Source of the DNA: Paraglaciecola sp.
GTDB lineage: Bacteria > Pseudomonadota > Gammaproteobacteria > Enterobacterales > Alteromonadaceae
Direction: 5' to 3'
Assembly (NCBI GenBank): GCA_009993955.1
Contig: JAACSL010000015.1
Span: 39,656 to 103,655 of the forward strand
Length of the DNA stretch: 64,000 nucleotides
A program made the position numbers and the translations under genes. This document shows, in pieces, positions 55,760 to 64,000 of this stretch. Below the pieces are notes generated by a model. It was not told the origin of the DNA. It made no database searches and saw only the letters and a list, made by a program, of their open reading frames with translations. Position 1 is the first letter of the stretch; every line of letters starts with the position of its first letter.

Positions 55760-57526
55760 TGGCAGATTCTTCAGAACAACACACACTCAGCACTGATGAA
55801 ATACACATGCAGCGCTTGCGTGAGTTATTGTTGGGAGACAAGGGACAAGTTATTCAACAAGTGTTGCAAGACCATGCACGGGACGTCGTTAAAGACGTTT
55901 TTTCTGAAGCGTTGTTTGATCGCGAAAAGCAAGATGGCTCCGTCAACAAGGTTATTATTCCGTTGGTGGAGAAGTCCGTGGAAAAATCCGTGGCTGAACA
56001 CAGCGATCAAATGGTGGGGTATTTGTATCCCCTCGTGGGCAGTTTAGTTCGCAAATCAGTCACGGCTTTTATCACTGACTTACTTGAAAAAACTAACTCC
56101 CTGCTCGAAAACAGTTTTACCATAAAGGGGCTGAAATGGCGGTTTAATGCCTGGCGTTCTGGGGTTCGTTTTTCCCATTATGTGGCCAGCCAAACCTTTG
56201 CTTTTCGAGTTGAACAAGTTTTTTTTGATTCACCGTGAAACGGGTTTACTGCTCAATACCGTTTCGGCTGATCTGAATACCAATGCTGATGCCGATCTAA
56301 TCTCCGCCATGCTCACGGCAATTAATGATTTTGTCAGTGACTCCTTCGCAAAGTCGAAGGAGAAAGGCGAGCAACACCTAGATGTCGTCAAGACAGATGA
56401 TTTTACCTTACTCTTAAAGCCAGGGCCTAAAGCCGTATTGGTTGCAGCTGTAAGTGGCACGATGCCCCAAAAAGTCGCCGATCAGTTGCAACTCAGTATG
56501 GAAGAAATTCACCGCCTCTATGGTAAGGAACTTACTGACTTCAAAGGCGATGCAGAACCCTTAGCAAACAGCGAACAGCAGTTACGAGATTGCCTGATCA
56601 GTGAACTGAAGGCGGAAGCAAATCCGCGTAAAAAACGACCTTGGATGGCCTGGTTTGTTGTAGTGGGTATAGCCGCTTTTTTGGTGTATTTAGCGGTGAT
56701 CAGATGGCAAGCGCATCAATTACTGCAACAAGTCAGTGTGCTGAACCAACAACCAGGTATAGTGGTGACCTCGTTGGGCTTAATAAACTTCTCAGAAGTG
56801 GAGCTGAAGATTCTGCGTGACCCCAGTGCGGTGGAGTTAGCAAGTTGGCTAAAAGAACGCGACATTCCAAGCGATAAATTGCAGGTGATTGAAAGGGCGT
56901 ATGTGTCCCTCGATACCGAATTATTAAAAATTAAAGTCAATGCCGTCTTGAGTGTCTATCCAACGGTAACAGTGGAATGGCCGCATGATAGACCTGTCTT
57001 TTCGGGCGAATTTACCAATGTAGACAAACTGCGTCTTCAAGCAGAACTGCACAATATTGCCGGTCTTGGATTTAAAAATATATGGCTTGATGGCGTGAAG
57101 TTAGCGGGCAAAGACGCTAATACTGCCGATGATCCCGCAGTTATTCGTGCCATTTTAGATTTAAACATAGCAAAATTAGATCGGATGAGTGTTGAATTCG
57201 AGCAAGGCTCCAGTGAATTGAGCGAAGAAACCATTAGCCTATTGATTGATCTCAAAGAACAATTTAATAATTTAATTGGCATCGCAGAACAGCAAGAATT
57301 ATCCCTGGGATTGATTATTATGGGGGCAAGTGACCCGACTGGCAGTGTTGCGTTTAATAAAGCACTGAGTCAACGTAGAGCGGATGCTGTGCAAAATAAG
57401 CTTCAAGAGCTTGGCATAGACAAAAATCGGCTGAATGCCATCGGCTTAGGTGTAATAGACTTAAAGACCTCTGGCGATGGCGCCAGAAAAGTATTATTTA
57501 ATGTTGTGTATTTTGACTCGAAATAA
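55759..57526 (+). pseudogene. Transmembrane OmpA-domain protein, frameshifted at T8
   Basis: Two frames make up one gene. The first (159 residues to a TGA at 56236) has the LRELLLG motif and a helical cytosolic region. At a run of eight T (56219-56226) the frame must slip by one base, after which RVEQVF-LIHRETGLLLN continues smoothly to 57526. The combined product of about 588 residues has a cytosolic N-terminal half, one membrane helix (WMAWFVVVGIAAFLVYLAV, near residue 295), a periplasmic region of unknown fold (about 315-470) and an OmpA-type peptidoglycan-binding end (VEFEQGSSELSEE ... ASDPTGSVAFNKALSQRRAD). It would bridge cytosol and cell wall. A true pseudogene, a homopolymer sequence error, or programmed slippage are all possible. 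The GTPase gene follows after 23 bp. Confidence 0.72.
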
Positions 57527-57549
57527 ATAACCGAATTATCAGGAAGACC

Positions 57550-58041
57550 ATGATTCAGAAAAAAATTTGCTTACTGGGTGCAACTGGAGTGGGAAAGACC
57601 AGCCTAGTAAAACAATATGTTGAGGGTATTTTTTCCGAAAAATACCTCACCACTATTGGTGTCAAAATAGATAAAAAAGAAATTATATTGCCAAACCAGA
57701 GTGTGCAGTTGATGTTATGGGACATTGAGGGCATTGACCGCTATTGCGGTTTTCAACCTAAATATCTGCGCGGTGCCTCCGCTTACATCCTCGTTGCTGA
57801 CCAAACACGTTCCCAATCATTAATTGAAGGATTTGAAATTCAACAAATGGTTAAGGCTGTGGTGGATATCCCCGGCGTCTTGGCGATCAATAAAGTTGAC
57901 CTCGATGCAAGTTGGCACTGGAGTACTAACGAGGTAGAAGAAATTAAAGCTAACTTTGATTTTACCTTCAGTACCAGCGCTAAAACTGGGCTAGGTGTCG
58001 AACAACTATTCTCAAAACTTGCCTCCATGCTGGTTGACTAG
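57550..58041 (+). CDS. Ras/Rab-like small GTPase
   Basis: This 163-residue stand-alone GTPase is close in layout to eukaryotic Rab/Ras proteins. G1 is GATGVGKTS (10-18), G2 Thr is in YLTTIGVKI (32-40), G3 is WDIEG (57-61), G4 is NKVD (114-117) and G5 is TSAKTG (142-147). The residue matching the catalytic Gln61 of Ras is Ile62, so intrinsic hydrolysis is probably slow or uses another residue. There is no lipidation Cys at the end, so membrane contact would be via partners, most simply the OmpA-domain protein encoded just upstream. No roadblock/MglB-type GAP is adjacent. AGGAAG precedes the start. The GGDEF-EAL gene follows after 2 bp. Confidence 0.86.
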   Translation: MIQKKICLLGATGVGKTSLVKQYVEGIFSEKYLTTIGVKIDKKEIILPNQSVQLMLWDIEGIDRYCGFQPKYLRGASAYILVADQTRSQSLIEGFEIQQMVKAVVDIPGVLAINKVDLDASWHWSTNEVEEIKANFDFTFSTSAKTGLGVEQLFSKLASMLVD

Positions 58042-58043
58042 TT

Positions 58044-60242
58044 ATGACAACACAACGGACCCATGATACGCCAGCCAACAAGGACGAGTACAAGCTACAA
58101 GGTTCTCTGTTACAGGCTATGGGTTTAGTCAATGCTTCGATTTTACAACGTATCGATAAGGACGTTTTTCTTACTCTGTATGCTGCTACAGATTGGTTGT
58201 ATGCGCTTCTACCCGAGGCAAAAGCTACCAGCCAATTCGCGTTTGTTGGCGATTCTGCGTATCTCGCAGATTTCTTAATTGATGCTGAGGAATTTTGGGC
58301 CGTGTGCCAAGACGGTAAAATTCAATCGGGTATTTGGACAGAGCAGGTGAATGGCCAACTTTTGCATCTGCAAGCCACTGCAGCGGTGGCAAACGCTACG
58401 TGTTTTTTGCTGATTCAAAATATTCAAAGTGAATTTCAACGCCATCAACAAACCTTGCAAGTTGCCCGAGACATGCTGATTAGGCATGACAAAGTCCTTG
58501 CCCAACATGATTACATATTCTCCCGGCTTGATGCATTACTGAGCGAATCAAGTGGTGGGCAACGCGGCAGCAAGTTAGATCCCGTGCATCACGCTTTGCA
58601 ACAAACTGACCTTGGCGTCGCCATACTCGATGCAAACCTAACACTACTTAATAGCAATGCTGCGCTGTTTCAGTTGTTCCATACAGAAGGAAAAAAGCAA
58701 CGCGTTTCACCCGAGAAACTGCTACTTCAACTTTTCGAAAATCAGTATCCTGAGTATGAGCGTGTATTGATCACTGGCAGTGCTTGGGCTTGCGAATTAT
58801 TTTGGCTGGATACACCAAATCCGGGTCGATGGTTTAAGGTATCGTTACACCCCATCAACAATAGTGATCAGCAAAAACAGTTTTGGCTGCTCAGTGTCAG
58901 TGATATTAGCCAGCTGAAGCATTTGCTCCGGCGTAATGAGCATTTGACCCACTTTGATTTGCTCACTGAGCTGCCCAATCGCCAGCATTTTTGGCAGCAA
59001 CTTGAAGCCTACGTGAAAAAATGCCAGGCTTTTTTTGTTATTTATATTGAGATAAAAGGCTTCAAAAAAGTCAATGAGTTACATGGGCATCTGGTTGGTG
59101 ATCAAATTATTCAAGAGCTAGCGAAACGCTTTAAAGCAGCCTTGAGCAGTGATGACCTATCTGCGCGCATTGGTGGTACTGAATTTGCGCTGTTAATGCC
59201 CAGTGAGCAACACGGTAAATCCATTAGCACGGCTGACCAACAACATTGTCGGCAACTGGCCAGTGAGTTAATTCATTGCAGCCTTTTTCCATTTTATACC
59301 GAGAGTGGTCACAGTTGTGACATCGGCTTAAATATCGGTGTAGCCAGTTTCCCCGGTGATGCAGATAATGCTGAAGACCTGATGAAATATGCGGATTTGG
59401 CGATGTTTGCCGCCAAAAAACAATTAAAAAGCAGCGTTCAGTTTTATTCGTTAGAGCTTAAAGAAGCATCGCGCAAACGTATCGCTTTGGAAAACGCCTT
59501 ACGCGAAGCCTTAAAAAACCAAGAGTTTGAATTGTATTACCAACCGATTTTTGACCTCAAAAATGGCAAAATTGTCAAAGCTGAAGCGCTCATTCGCTGG
59601 CATCATCCCACGGCCGGTTTGATCTCACCGGAGGAGTTTGTGCCTTTGGCTGAACAAACGGGTTTAATCATCCCAATTGGTAAGTGGATGATTGCCCAAG
59701 CTTGCCGTTGTCTAGCCGAACTACAAAAGCTCGATATTCACTTCAAACTGGCCATCAATCTATCTCCGCGCCAAATCAATGATCGGCAGTTACTCGACTA
59801 TATTCGTGATACGGTTGTTAAAAGCCAAATAGAATTAACACAATTGGAGTTAGAACTCACCGAGGGTGTATTGATAGACAATTTCACCAAAGTACAGTTC
59901 TTGTTGGAGGAAGTGCGTAAGCTGGGCATTAGTGTGGCTATTGATGATTTTGGTACGGGTTACAGCTCGCTTACTTATTTACAAAGACTGCCTATTGATC
60001 ATTTGAAGATTGATCGTTCTTATGTGAAAGAACTCCATCAAAGTGATAATGACAAAGCCTTAGTATTAGCGGTTATAGCAATGGCCCACAGTCTAAAAAT
60101 GGATGTGATTGCTGAGGGCGTTGAAACCCAAGCGCAAAAAGATTTTCTACAGCTCAATGACGTCGAGACCGCCCAAGGATTCCTCCTTAGTCGACCAATT
60201 CCGTTTAATCAACTCAGTGATTTATTAATTAAACAAGCATAA
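58044..60242 (+). CDS. GGDEF-EAL protein of the GTPase cluster
   Basis: This 732-residue cyclic-di-GMP signalling protein has an unrecognised N-terminal domain (about 15-130), a coiled linker, a PAS-like domain (about 185-295), a GGDEF domain (about 310-465) and an EAL domain (about 485-725). The GGDEF active site reads GGTEF, so cyclase activity is doubtful and no RxxD inhibitory site is seen. The EAL domain looks intact: EALIRW, NLSPRQ, ELELTEG, IDDFGTGYSSL, KIDRSYV and AEGVET, so it is probably a phosphodiesterase. No membrane segment is present. It starts two bases after the GTPase stop, which strongly suggests co-expression and a functional link between GTPase state and c-di-GMP. Confidence 0.88.
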   Translation: MTTQRTHDTPANKDEYKLQGSLLQAMGLVNASILQRIDKDVFLTLYAATDWLYALLPEAKATSQFAFVGDSAYLADFLIDAEEFWAVCQDGKIQSGIWTEQVNGQLLHLQATAAVANATCFLLIQNIQSEFQRHQQTLQVARDMLIRHDKVLAQHDYIFSRLDALLSESSGGQRGSKLDPVHHALQQTDLGVAILDANLTLLNSNAALFQLFHTEGKKQRVSPEKLLLQLFENQYPEYERVLITGSAWACELFWLDTPNPGRWFKVSLHPINNSDQQKQFWLLSVSDISQLKHLLRRNEHLTHFDLLTELPNRQHFWQQLEAYVKKCQAFFVIYIEIKGFKKVNELHGHLVGDQIIQELAKRFKAALSSDDLSARIGGTEFALLMPSEQHGKSISTADQQHCRQLASELIHCSLFPFYTESGHSCDIGLNIGVASFPGDADNAEDLMKYADLAMFAAKKQLKSSVQFYSLELKEASRKRIALENALREALKNQEFELYYQPIFDLKNGKIVKAEALIRWHHPTAGLISPEEFVPLAEQTGLIIPIGKWMIAQACRCLAELQKLDIHFKLAINLSPRQINDRQLLDYIRDTVVKSQIELTQLELELTEGVLIDNFTKVQFLLEEVRKLGISVAIDDFGTGYSSLTYLQRLPIDHLKIDRSYVKELHQSDNDKALVLAVIAMAHSLKMDVIAEGVETQAQKDFLQLNDVETAQGFLLSRPIPFNQLSDLLIKQA

Positions 60243-60261
60243 ACGAGGTTCGAGGCAGCCC

Positions 60262-61443
60262 TTAAAAAAATGCTTGGATGCCTGTTTGCGCACGCCCTAA
60301 AATCAGGGCGTGGACATCATGAGTACCTTCGTAAGTGTTAACTGCTTCTAAGTTCATGACATGACGTATGACATGGTATTCATCAGCGATGCCATTGCCA
60401 CCATGCATGTCGCGGGACGTACGTGCTATGTCTAAAGCTTTGCCACAAGAGTTGCGTTTTATCAAAGAAATAGCCTCTGGCGCCAATTGCCCCTCATCAA
60501 GCAATCGCCCAGCTTGCACACAGGCAAGTAATCCCAAGGTGATTTCCGTTTGCATATCAGCTAGTTTCTTTTGAATTAGCTGATTGGCGGCAAGAGGACG
60601 GCCAAATTGTTGGCGATCAAGACAGTATTGGCGAGCAGCGTGCCAGCAGAATTCAGCAGCGCCCAGCGCCCCCCAGGCAATGCCATATCTTGCTTTATTT
60701 AAACAGCCAAAGGGCCCTTTTAAGCCGCTCACATTAGGAAGTATTTGCTGAGCTGACACCCACACATTATCCATAACTATTTCACCAGTTATCGAGGCAC
60801 GCAGAGCAAACTTGCCATCGATCTTTGGCGCACTTAAACCTGGCATGCCTTTCTCTAAAATAAAGCCGCGAATAACACCATCTAATTTTGCCCACACCAC
60901 AAATACATCGGCAATGGGTGAATTGGTGATCCACATTTTACTGCCATTAATTCGATAACCCTCACCATCTATCACCGCATGAGTTGTCATACTTGCAGGA
61001 TCAGAACCGGAATTTGCTTCCGTTAAACCGAAACATCCCACCCACTCGCCAGTGGCTAATTTGGGTAAGTAGGTGAGTCTCTGCTGCTCTGAACCATAAG
61101 TATAGATGGGATACATCACCAACGATGATTGCACACTCATGGCACTGCGATACCCACTGTCCACCCGCTCCACTTCTCGAGCCATCAAGCCATAGGCCAC
61201 ATGATTTACGCCAGCGCCACCATAGGTTTCTGGTAAGGTAGAACCCAGCATCCCCATGGCACCCATTTCACGCATGATCTCGCCATCAAAAATGGCATTG
61301 CGGTTAGCCATTAAGATGCGAGTCTGTAATTTATCCTGGCAGTAGTCCCTAACACTTTGAGTAATTAATCGTTCGTCTTCTGACAACAAAGACATGACTG
61401 ATAAGGGGTCTAGCCAATTAAATGAAGGAGTGACACTTGCCAT
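60262..61443 (-). CDS. gcdH: Glutaryl-CoA dehydrogenase
   Basis: This is a 393-residue acyl-CoA dehydrogenase of the glutaryl-CoA branch, which oxidatively decarboxylates glutaryl-CoA to crotonyl-CoA in lysine/tryptophan breakdown. It has the FAD-site sequences [15 protein letters not shown] and [15 protein letters not shown], the catalytic Glu in [20 protein letters not shown], and the substrate Arg region in [14 protein letters not shown]. It stands alone on its strand, convergent with the GGDEF-EAL gene (19-bp gap). No CoA-transferase gene is adjacent. Confidence 0.92.
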   Translation of the reverse strand: MASVTPSFNWLDPLSVMSLLSEDERLITQSVRDYCQDKLQTRILMANRNAIFDGEIMREMGAMGMLGSTLPETYGGAGVNHVAYGLMAREVERVDSGYRSAMSVQSSLVMYPIYTYGSEQQRLTYLPKLATGEWVGCFGLTEANSGSDPASMTTHAVIDGEGYRINGSKMWITNSPIADVFVVWAKLDGVIRGFILEKGMPGLSAPKIDGKFALRASITGEIVMDNVWVSAQQILPNVSGLKGPFGCLNKARYGIAWGALGAAEFCWHAARQYCLDRQQFGRPLAANQLIQKKLADMQTEITLGLLACVQAGRLLDEGQLAPEAISLIKRNSCGKALDIARTSRDMHGGNGIADEYHVIRHVMNLEAVNTYEGTHDVHALILGRAQTGIQAFF

Positions 61444-61513
61444 GTTAAGCCTTTGTAGAACGGTGTTCGCGGATAGAATTAACCATAAAAATAAGACAAT
61501 TAGTTGTTGGTTT

Positions 61514-61900
61514 TCACGAGAATAAACGTGCTTCGCCTGCTTTGCGGCGTCGACTTCTCATGACAAAAAACAGCGCTAGGATTGCAGGTAGCGCCTGCAC
61601 ATAGATGATCGACAGCTTAACCGACAACCCACCCACAATTCCTGCGACGCTGATCGCTAATAAAAAGAAAATTTTCACACCGTGGTTATTGCTCAAAAAG
61701 CCCCACAATAAACCAACCGCTAAAATGCCATTGTAAACACCTTGGTTGAAGGCTAATAATTGTGACGCTGCGGCGACTTCAGCGCTCATTGAAAACAATT
61801 TAAGTCCAATTGGGGCTTGCCAGAAGAACATTTCCAAGGCCATAAATCCAAAATGCAGAAACACAACAACCAAGGTCAATAAACCGGCAAAGAATCGCAT
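61514..61900 (-). CDS. DUF1304 family membrane protein
   Basis: This 128-residue protein has four membrane helices (about 5-25, 42-60, 65-85 and 90-118). The family hallmarks are the first-helix [12 protein letters not shown] and the middle [16 protein letters not shown]. It ends in a basic tail ([11 protein letters not shown]). No function is known for DUF1304. It is a single gene, 70 bp upstream of gcdH on the same strand. Confidence 0.85.
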   Translation of the reverse strand: MRFFAGLLTLVVVFLHFGFMALEMFFWQAPIGLKLFSMSAEVAAASQLLAFNQGVYNGILAVGLLWGFLSNNHGVKIFFLLAISVAGIVGGLSVKLSIIYVQALPAILALFFVMRSRRRKAGEARLFS

Positions 61901-62040
61901 ACGTTGTCCTATTTTATTATTAGATCCGCATATTGGGCGAATTACTGATAAGTTGCAAGATTGTTACCCTCTTCATGACTGATGCAAAGATACATGTTTA
62001 GTGTAATCACATCGCGATTTTCTGGGCTATGCAGGTTAAA

Positions 62041-63288
62041 ATGACAGAGTCACTCAAACCCCATAAGTTGATGCGCTTTATGCTCGCAGAATTCAATAAT
62101 CCAATAGACCAATTTCTCCAACTGGTTGCTGAAAACCTAGAAAAGGAAAGCTTGGTCAAAGTTATCCTTAGCAAAAACAGAAGCACTGATAAAGACTTTG
62201 TGCGCATGACCATGCGCCCAATAGAACTTAAAAAACACGAAAAACTGAACGCTGTATTCAGCTACAAGACCCGTGACATCACAAAAAACCTAGGGTACGA
62301 AGAAGGAATGACGCTGATAAAGTCAGACTTAGGCACGCGTTTTTTTGCAGCGCACTTATTCACCCTAGATGAAGAATGGCAGCTGGATATCAGTAAAAAA
62401 GGCAAAGTTTCTTTGCACACCAATACAAAAATACAGGCGCAGCCACAACCTGACAAAACCCACAACAAACAAAAAAAACGTTATGTCGAGCTCGATCGTC
62501 CATATCTGCAAGCCCTTGGAGTCACCGATAGGGAGACAAAACTCATCCCTTCAATGTCACGTAAGTGGAAACAGATTAACAAGTTTATCGAGATATTCAG
62601 TGGGGCTTTAGCGCATTCCAACCTGGATGCAAACCACCCTTTACACGTTGTAGATTTCGGTTCAGGAAAGGGCTACCTCACCTTTGCTATTCATGATTTT
62701 CTTCGTGAACAATTAAAAAACCAAGCAGAGGTTGTGGGTGTAGAACTTCGTGCTGAACTGGCCGAGCTTTGTAATATTACCGCATCGAATCTACCACACG
62801 GTGGTTTGAAGTTTGTATGCGGTGATGTTAAAACTCATGCCCCTCAGCATACTGATGTCATGATTGCGCTACACGCCTGTGACATTGCGACCGACTATGC
62901 CATTCATTACGGGATCCGCGCAGGGGCTTCAATCATTATGTGTTCTCCATGCTGCCACAAACAGATCCGTCCACAAATGCATAGTCCAACGTTATTAAAA
63001 CCCATGCTGCAATATGGCGTACATTTGGGTCAGCAGGCAGAAATGGTAACGGATTCCCTGCGGGCGTTGTTGCTTGAAGCTAAAGGTTATGAAACAAAAG
63101 TCTTTGAGTTTGTTAGTCTCGAACATACCAATAAAAACAAAATGATCTTAGCAACAAAATCTTGTACCAAAAAAGATCATCGCGCCATTCTCCAGCAAAT
63201 AGCTGAAATAAAAGCGTTTTACGGCATTACTGAGCACTGTCTAGAAACATTGTTAGATGACGACAAGCACATTGAAATAGTTAGCTAA
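62041..63288 (+). CDS. SAM-dependent methyltransferase (Methyltransf_32-like)
   Basis: This 415-residue protein has an N-terminal domain (about 1-160) with no recognised motif and a class I methyltransferase domain. The SAM loop is VVDFGSGKGYLTFAI (about 205-219), strand 2 ends VVGVELRAEL, and LHACDIATDYAI is followed by MCSPCCHKQIRPQ. The last motif, with two Cys and a His, is typical of the Methyltransf_32 group, whose members act on RNA or proteins. The target here is unknown. I chose ATG 62041 because AGGTT stands five bases before it; ATG 62029 is also possible. It is unrelated to the TrmB-like gene at 13.9 kb. Confidence 0.78.
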   Translation: MTESLKPHKLMRFMLAEFNNPIDQFLQLVAENLEKESLVKVILSKNRSTDKDFVRMTMRPIELKKHEKLNAVFSYKTRDITKNLGYEEGMTLIKSDLGTRFFAAHLFTLDEEWQLDISKKGKVSLHTNTKIQAQPQPDKTHNKQKKRYVELDRPYLQALGVTDRETKLIPSMSRKWKQINKFIEIFSGALAHSNLDANHPLHVVDFGSGKGYLTFAIHDFLREQLKNQAEVVGVELRAELAELCNITASNLPHGGLKFVCGDVKTHAPQHTDVMIALHACDIATDYAIHYGIRAGASIIMCSPCCHKQIRPQMHSPTLLKPMLQYGVHLGQQAEMVTDSLRALLLEAKGYETKVFEFVSLEHTNKNKMILATKSCTKKDHRAILQQIAEIKAFYGITEHCLETLLDDDKHIEIVS

Positions 63289-63335
63289 AATCATCAATAC
63301 TACGACAGCTACCTTACGCATTAACTGAGAAATCT

Positions 63336-63710
63336 ATGATGAAACACTTGTTAACAGCCCTTGCCTTTACCTTAAGTCTTTCAGCAGCGTCTGCAGAGAT
63401 CCAGAGCATTTCCACTGAACAAGTATTGGAACGTGATACGCAGAAGAGCATAGTTGTTGATGTTCGCAGTCCTGAAGAATTTGCAGAGGGACATGTACCG
63501 GGAGCAATTAATATTCCCCATACTGAAATTGCTAAGTCCTTGGAAAATCTCCAATCTAATTCAGATAAAACCATCATCCTATATTGCCATTCTGGAAGAC
63601 GGGCAGGCATTGCCGCAAATTATTTAGAGGAGCATGGTGTGACGAAGCTCCGGCATATGGCAGGGGACATGCTTGAGTGGCAGGCCAAACAATATCCACT
63701 AGAAAAATAA
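63336..63710 (+). CDS. Periplasmic rhodanese-like protein
   Basis: This is a 124-residue secreted single-domain rhodanese. A signal peptide (1-20, ending ASA) is followed by a rhodanese fold with DVRSPEEFAEGHVPGAINIPH and the active-site loop LYCHSGRRAG, whose catalytic Cys is Cys84. It would transfer sulfane sulfur, for example from thiosulfate or polysulfide, in the periplasm. It starts 47 bp after the methyltransferase. The physiological acceptor is unknown. Confidence 0.9.
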   Translation: MMKHLLTALAFTLSLSAASAEIQSISTEQVLERDTQKSIVVDVRSPEEFAEGHVPGAINIPHTEIAKSLENLQSNSDKTIILYCHSGRRAGIAANYLEEHGVTKLRHMAGDMLEWQAKQYPLEK

Positions 63711-64000
63711 CTGATTATTCGCCTATTAATACTCACATTCAGTCTTAGGTCTATATTCAAACCCTTTTTATCAATGGCTTTATTCTTATTAGTCTGAAAG
63801 CAGGGCTTTTAGGAGCCTAACTCCTGCCGCTTGAACGCTACCACATGCGGCCGCCGCGCGGGATGTGGAGACTGGATGCCTATCATCATGGATGTGTTAA
63901 TGACTACGTTAAGTAACCTGAGATCGGTTTAAGCAGCCACCATCGCATTTCTCTCAACGTCGCTAATATTAAGGGATGGCTTATTTTTCTTGAGGCAATA
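63711..64000. other. Right-edge region with two hairpins
   Basis: No complete gene is present. AGGAG-CCTAA-CTCCT forms a short hairpin at 63811-63825. A GC-rich inverted repeat CCACAT ... ATGTGG at 63841-63868, with a GC-only core, stands out from the AT-rich surroundings. A minus-strand frame of 31 codons runs from the edge (63999) to a stop at 63904, too short to identify. Confidence 0.5.

Noticed and set aside
63814..63820. GCCTAAC as part of an integron attC site
   Set aside because: No paired GTTRRRY core at suitable distance, and no integrase or cassette-like gene nearby.
63904..63999. Partial minus-strand gene at the right edge
   Set aside because: Only 31 codons are visible and no family is recognisable, so a coding call cannot be supported.

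Overview
The window is a 64 kb piece of a gammaproteobacterial chromosome that looks like a marine Alteromonadales (Alteromonadaceae-type) genome. The grounds are the housekeeping order panP-panC-panB-folK-pcnB-gluQ-dksA-sfsA and rsmD/ftsYEX, the Gram-negative dedicated sortase locus typical of marine gammaproteobacteria, DUF2982 and DUF3718 family proteins, a GlyGly-CTERM protease and two RND efflux operons. I saw no rRNA, tRNA, CRISPR array, insertion sequence or prophage.

Layout. 1-4.5 kb: an RND efflux operon (adaptor plus pump, minus strand) in which both genes are broken, bracketed by two near-identical operator-like palindromes. 4.6-11.3 kb: a complete class GN sortase locus, with histidine kinase and response regulator (minus) divergent from the OmpA-like protein PdsO, a VIT/vWA target protein ending in LPQTA plus a membrane anchor, and the sortase (plus). 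11.5-15.3 kb: a helical lipoprotein, a YadG/YadH ABC exporter, a TrmB-like methyltransferase and a degenerate EAL protein. 15.4-23.1 kb: pantothenate, folate, RNA-processing and stringent-response genes in an order close to that of E. coli, with the PLP enzyme PanP where E. coli has panD. 23.2-34.5 kb: pepB, a small HTH protein, yhgN, yjaG, rsmD, ftsY-ftsE-ftsX, a lipoprotein esterase, a small unknown and parC. 34.7-43.8 kb: a large hybrid sensor kinase, then a second, intact RND operon (adaptor, pump, an overlooked 42-aa CxxC membrane protein, DUF2982 protein) divergent from a TetR regulator. 43.8-54.9 kb: a secreted GlyGly-CTERM metalloprotease, a lipoprotein, DUF3718, a TonB receptor, the agmatine-to-putrescine pair aguA-aguB, a stop-interrupted binding-protein gene, DUF2237, DUF4112 and hemH. 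55.2-60.2 kb: a tightly packed four-gene unit coding for a coiled-coil protein, a transmembrane OmpA-domain protein (frameshifted at a T8 run), a Ras/Rab-like small GTPase and a GGDEF-EAL protein. 60.3-63.7 kb: glutaryl-CoA dehydrogenase, DUF1304, an RNA/protein-type methyltransferase and a periplasmic rhodanese.

The most interesting candidate for an undescribed system is the 55.2-60.2 kb unit, which joins a eukaryote-like small GTPase to a cell-envelope OmpA-domain protein and a c-di-GMP-type enzyme. A second theme is gene decay: four genes in this window carry a stop codon or frameshift. These may be real pseudogenes or sequence errors, and the sequence alone cannot tell which.
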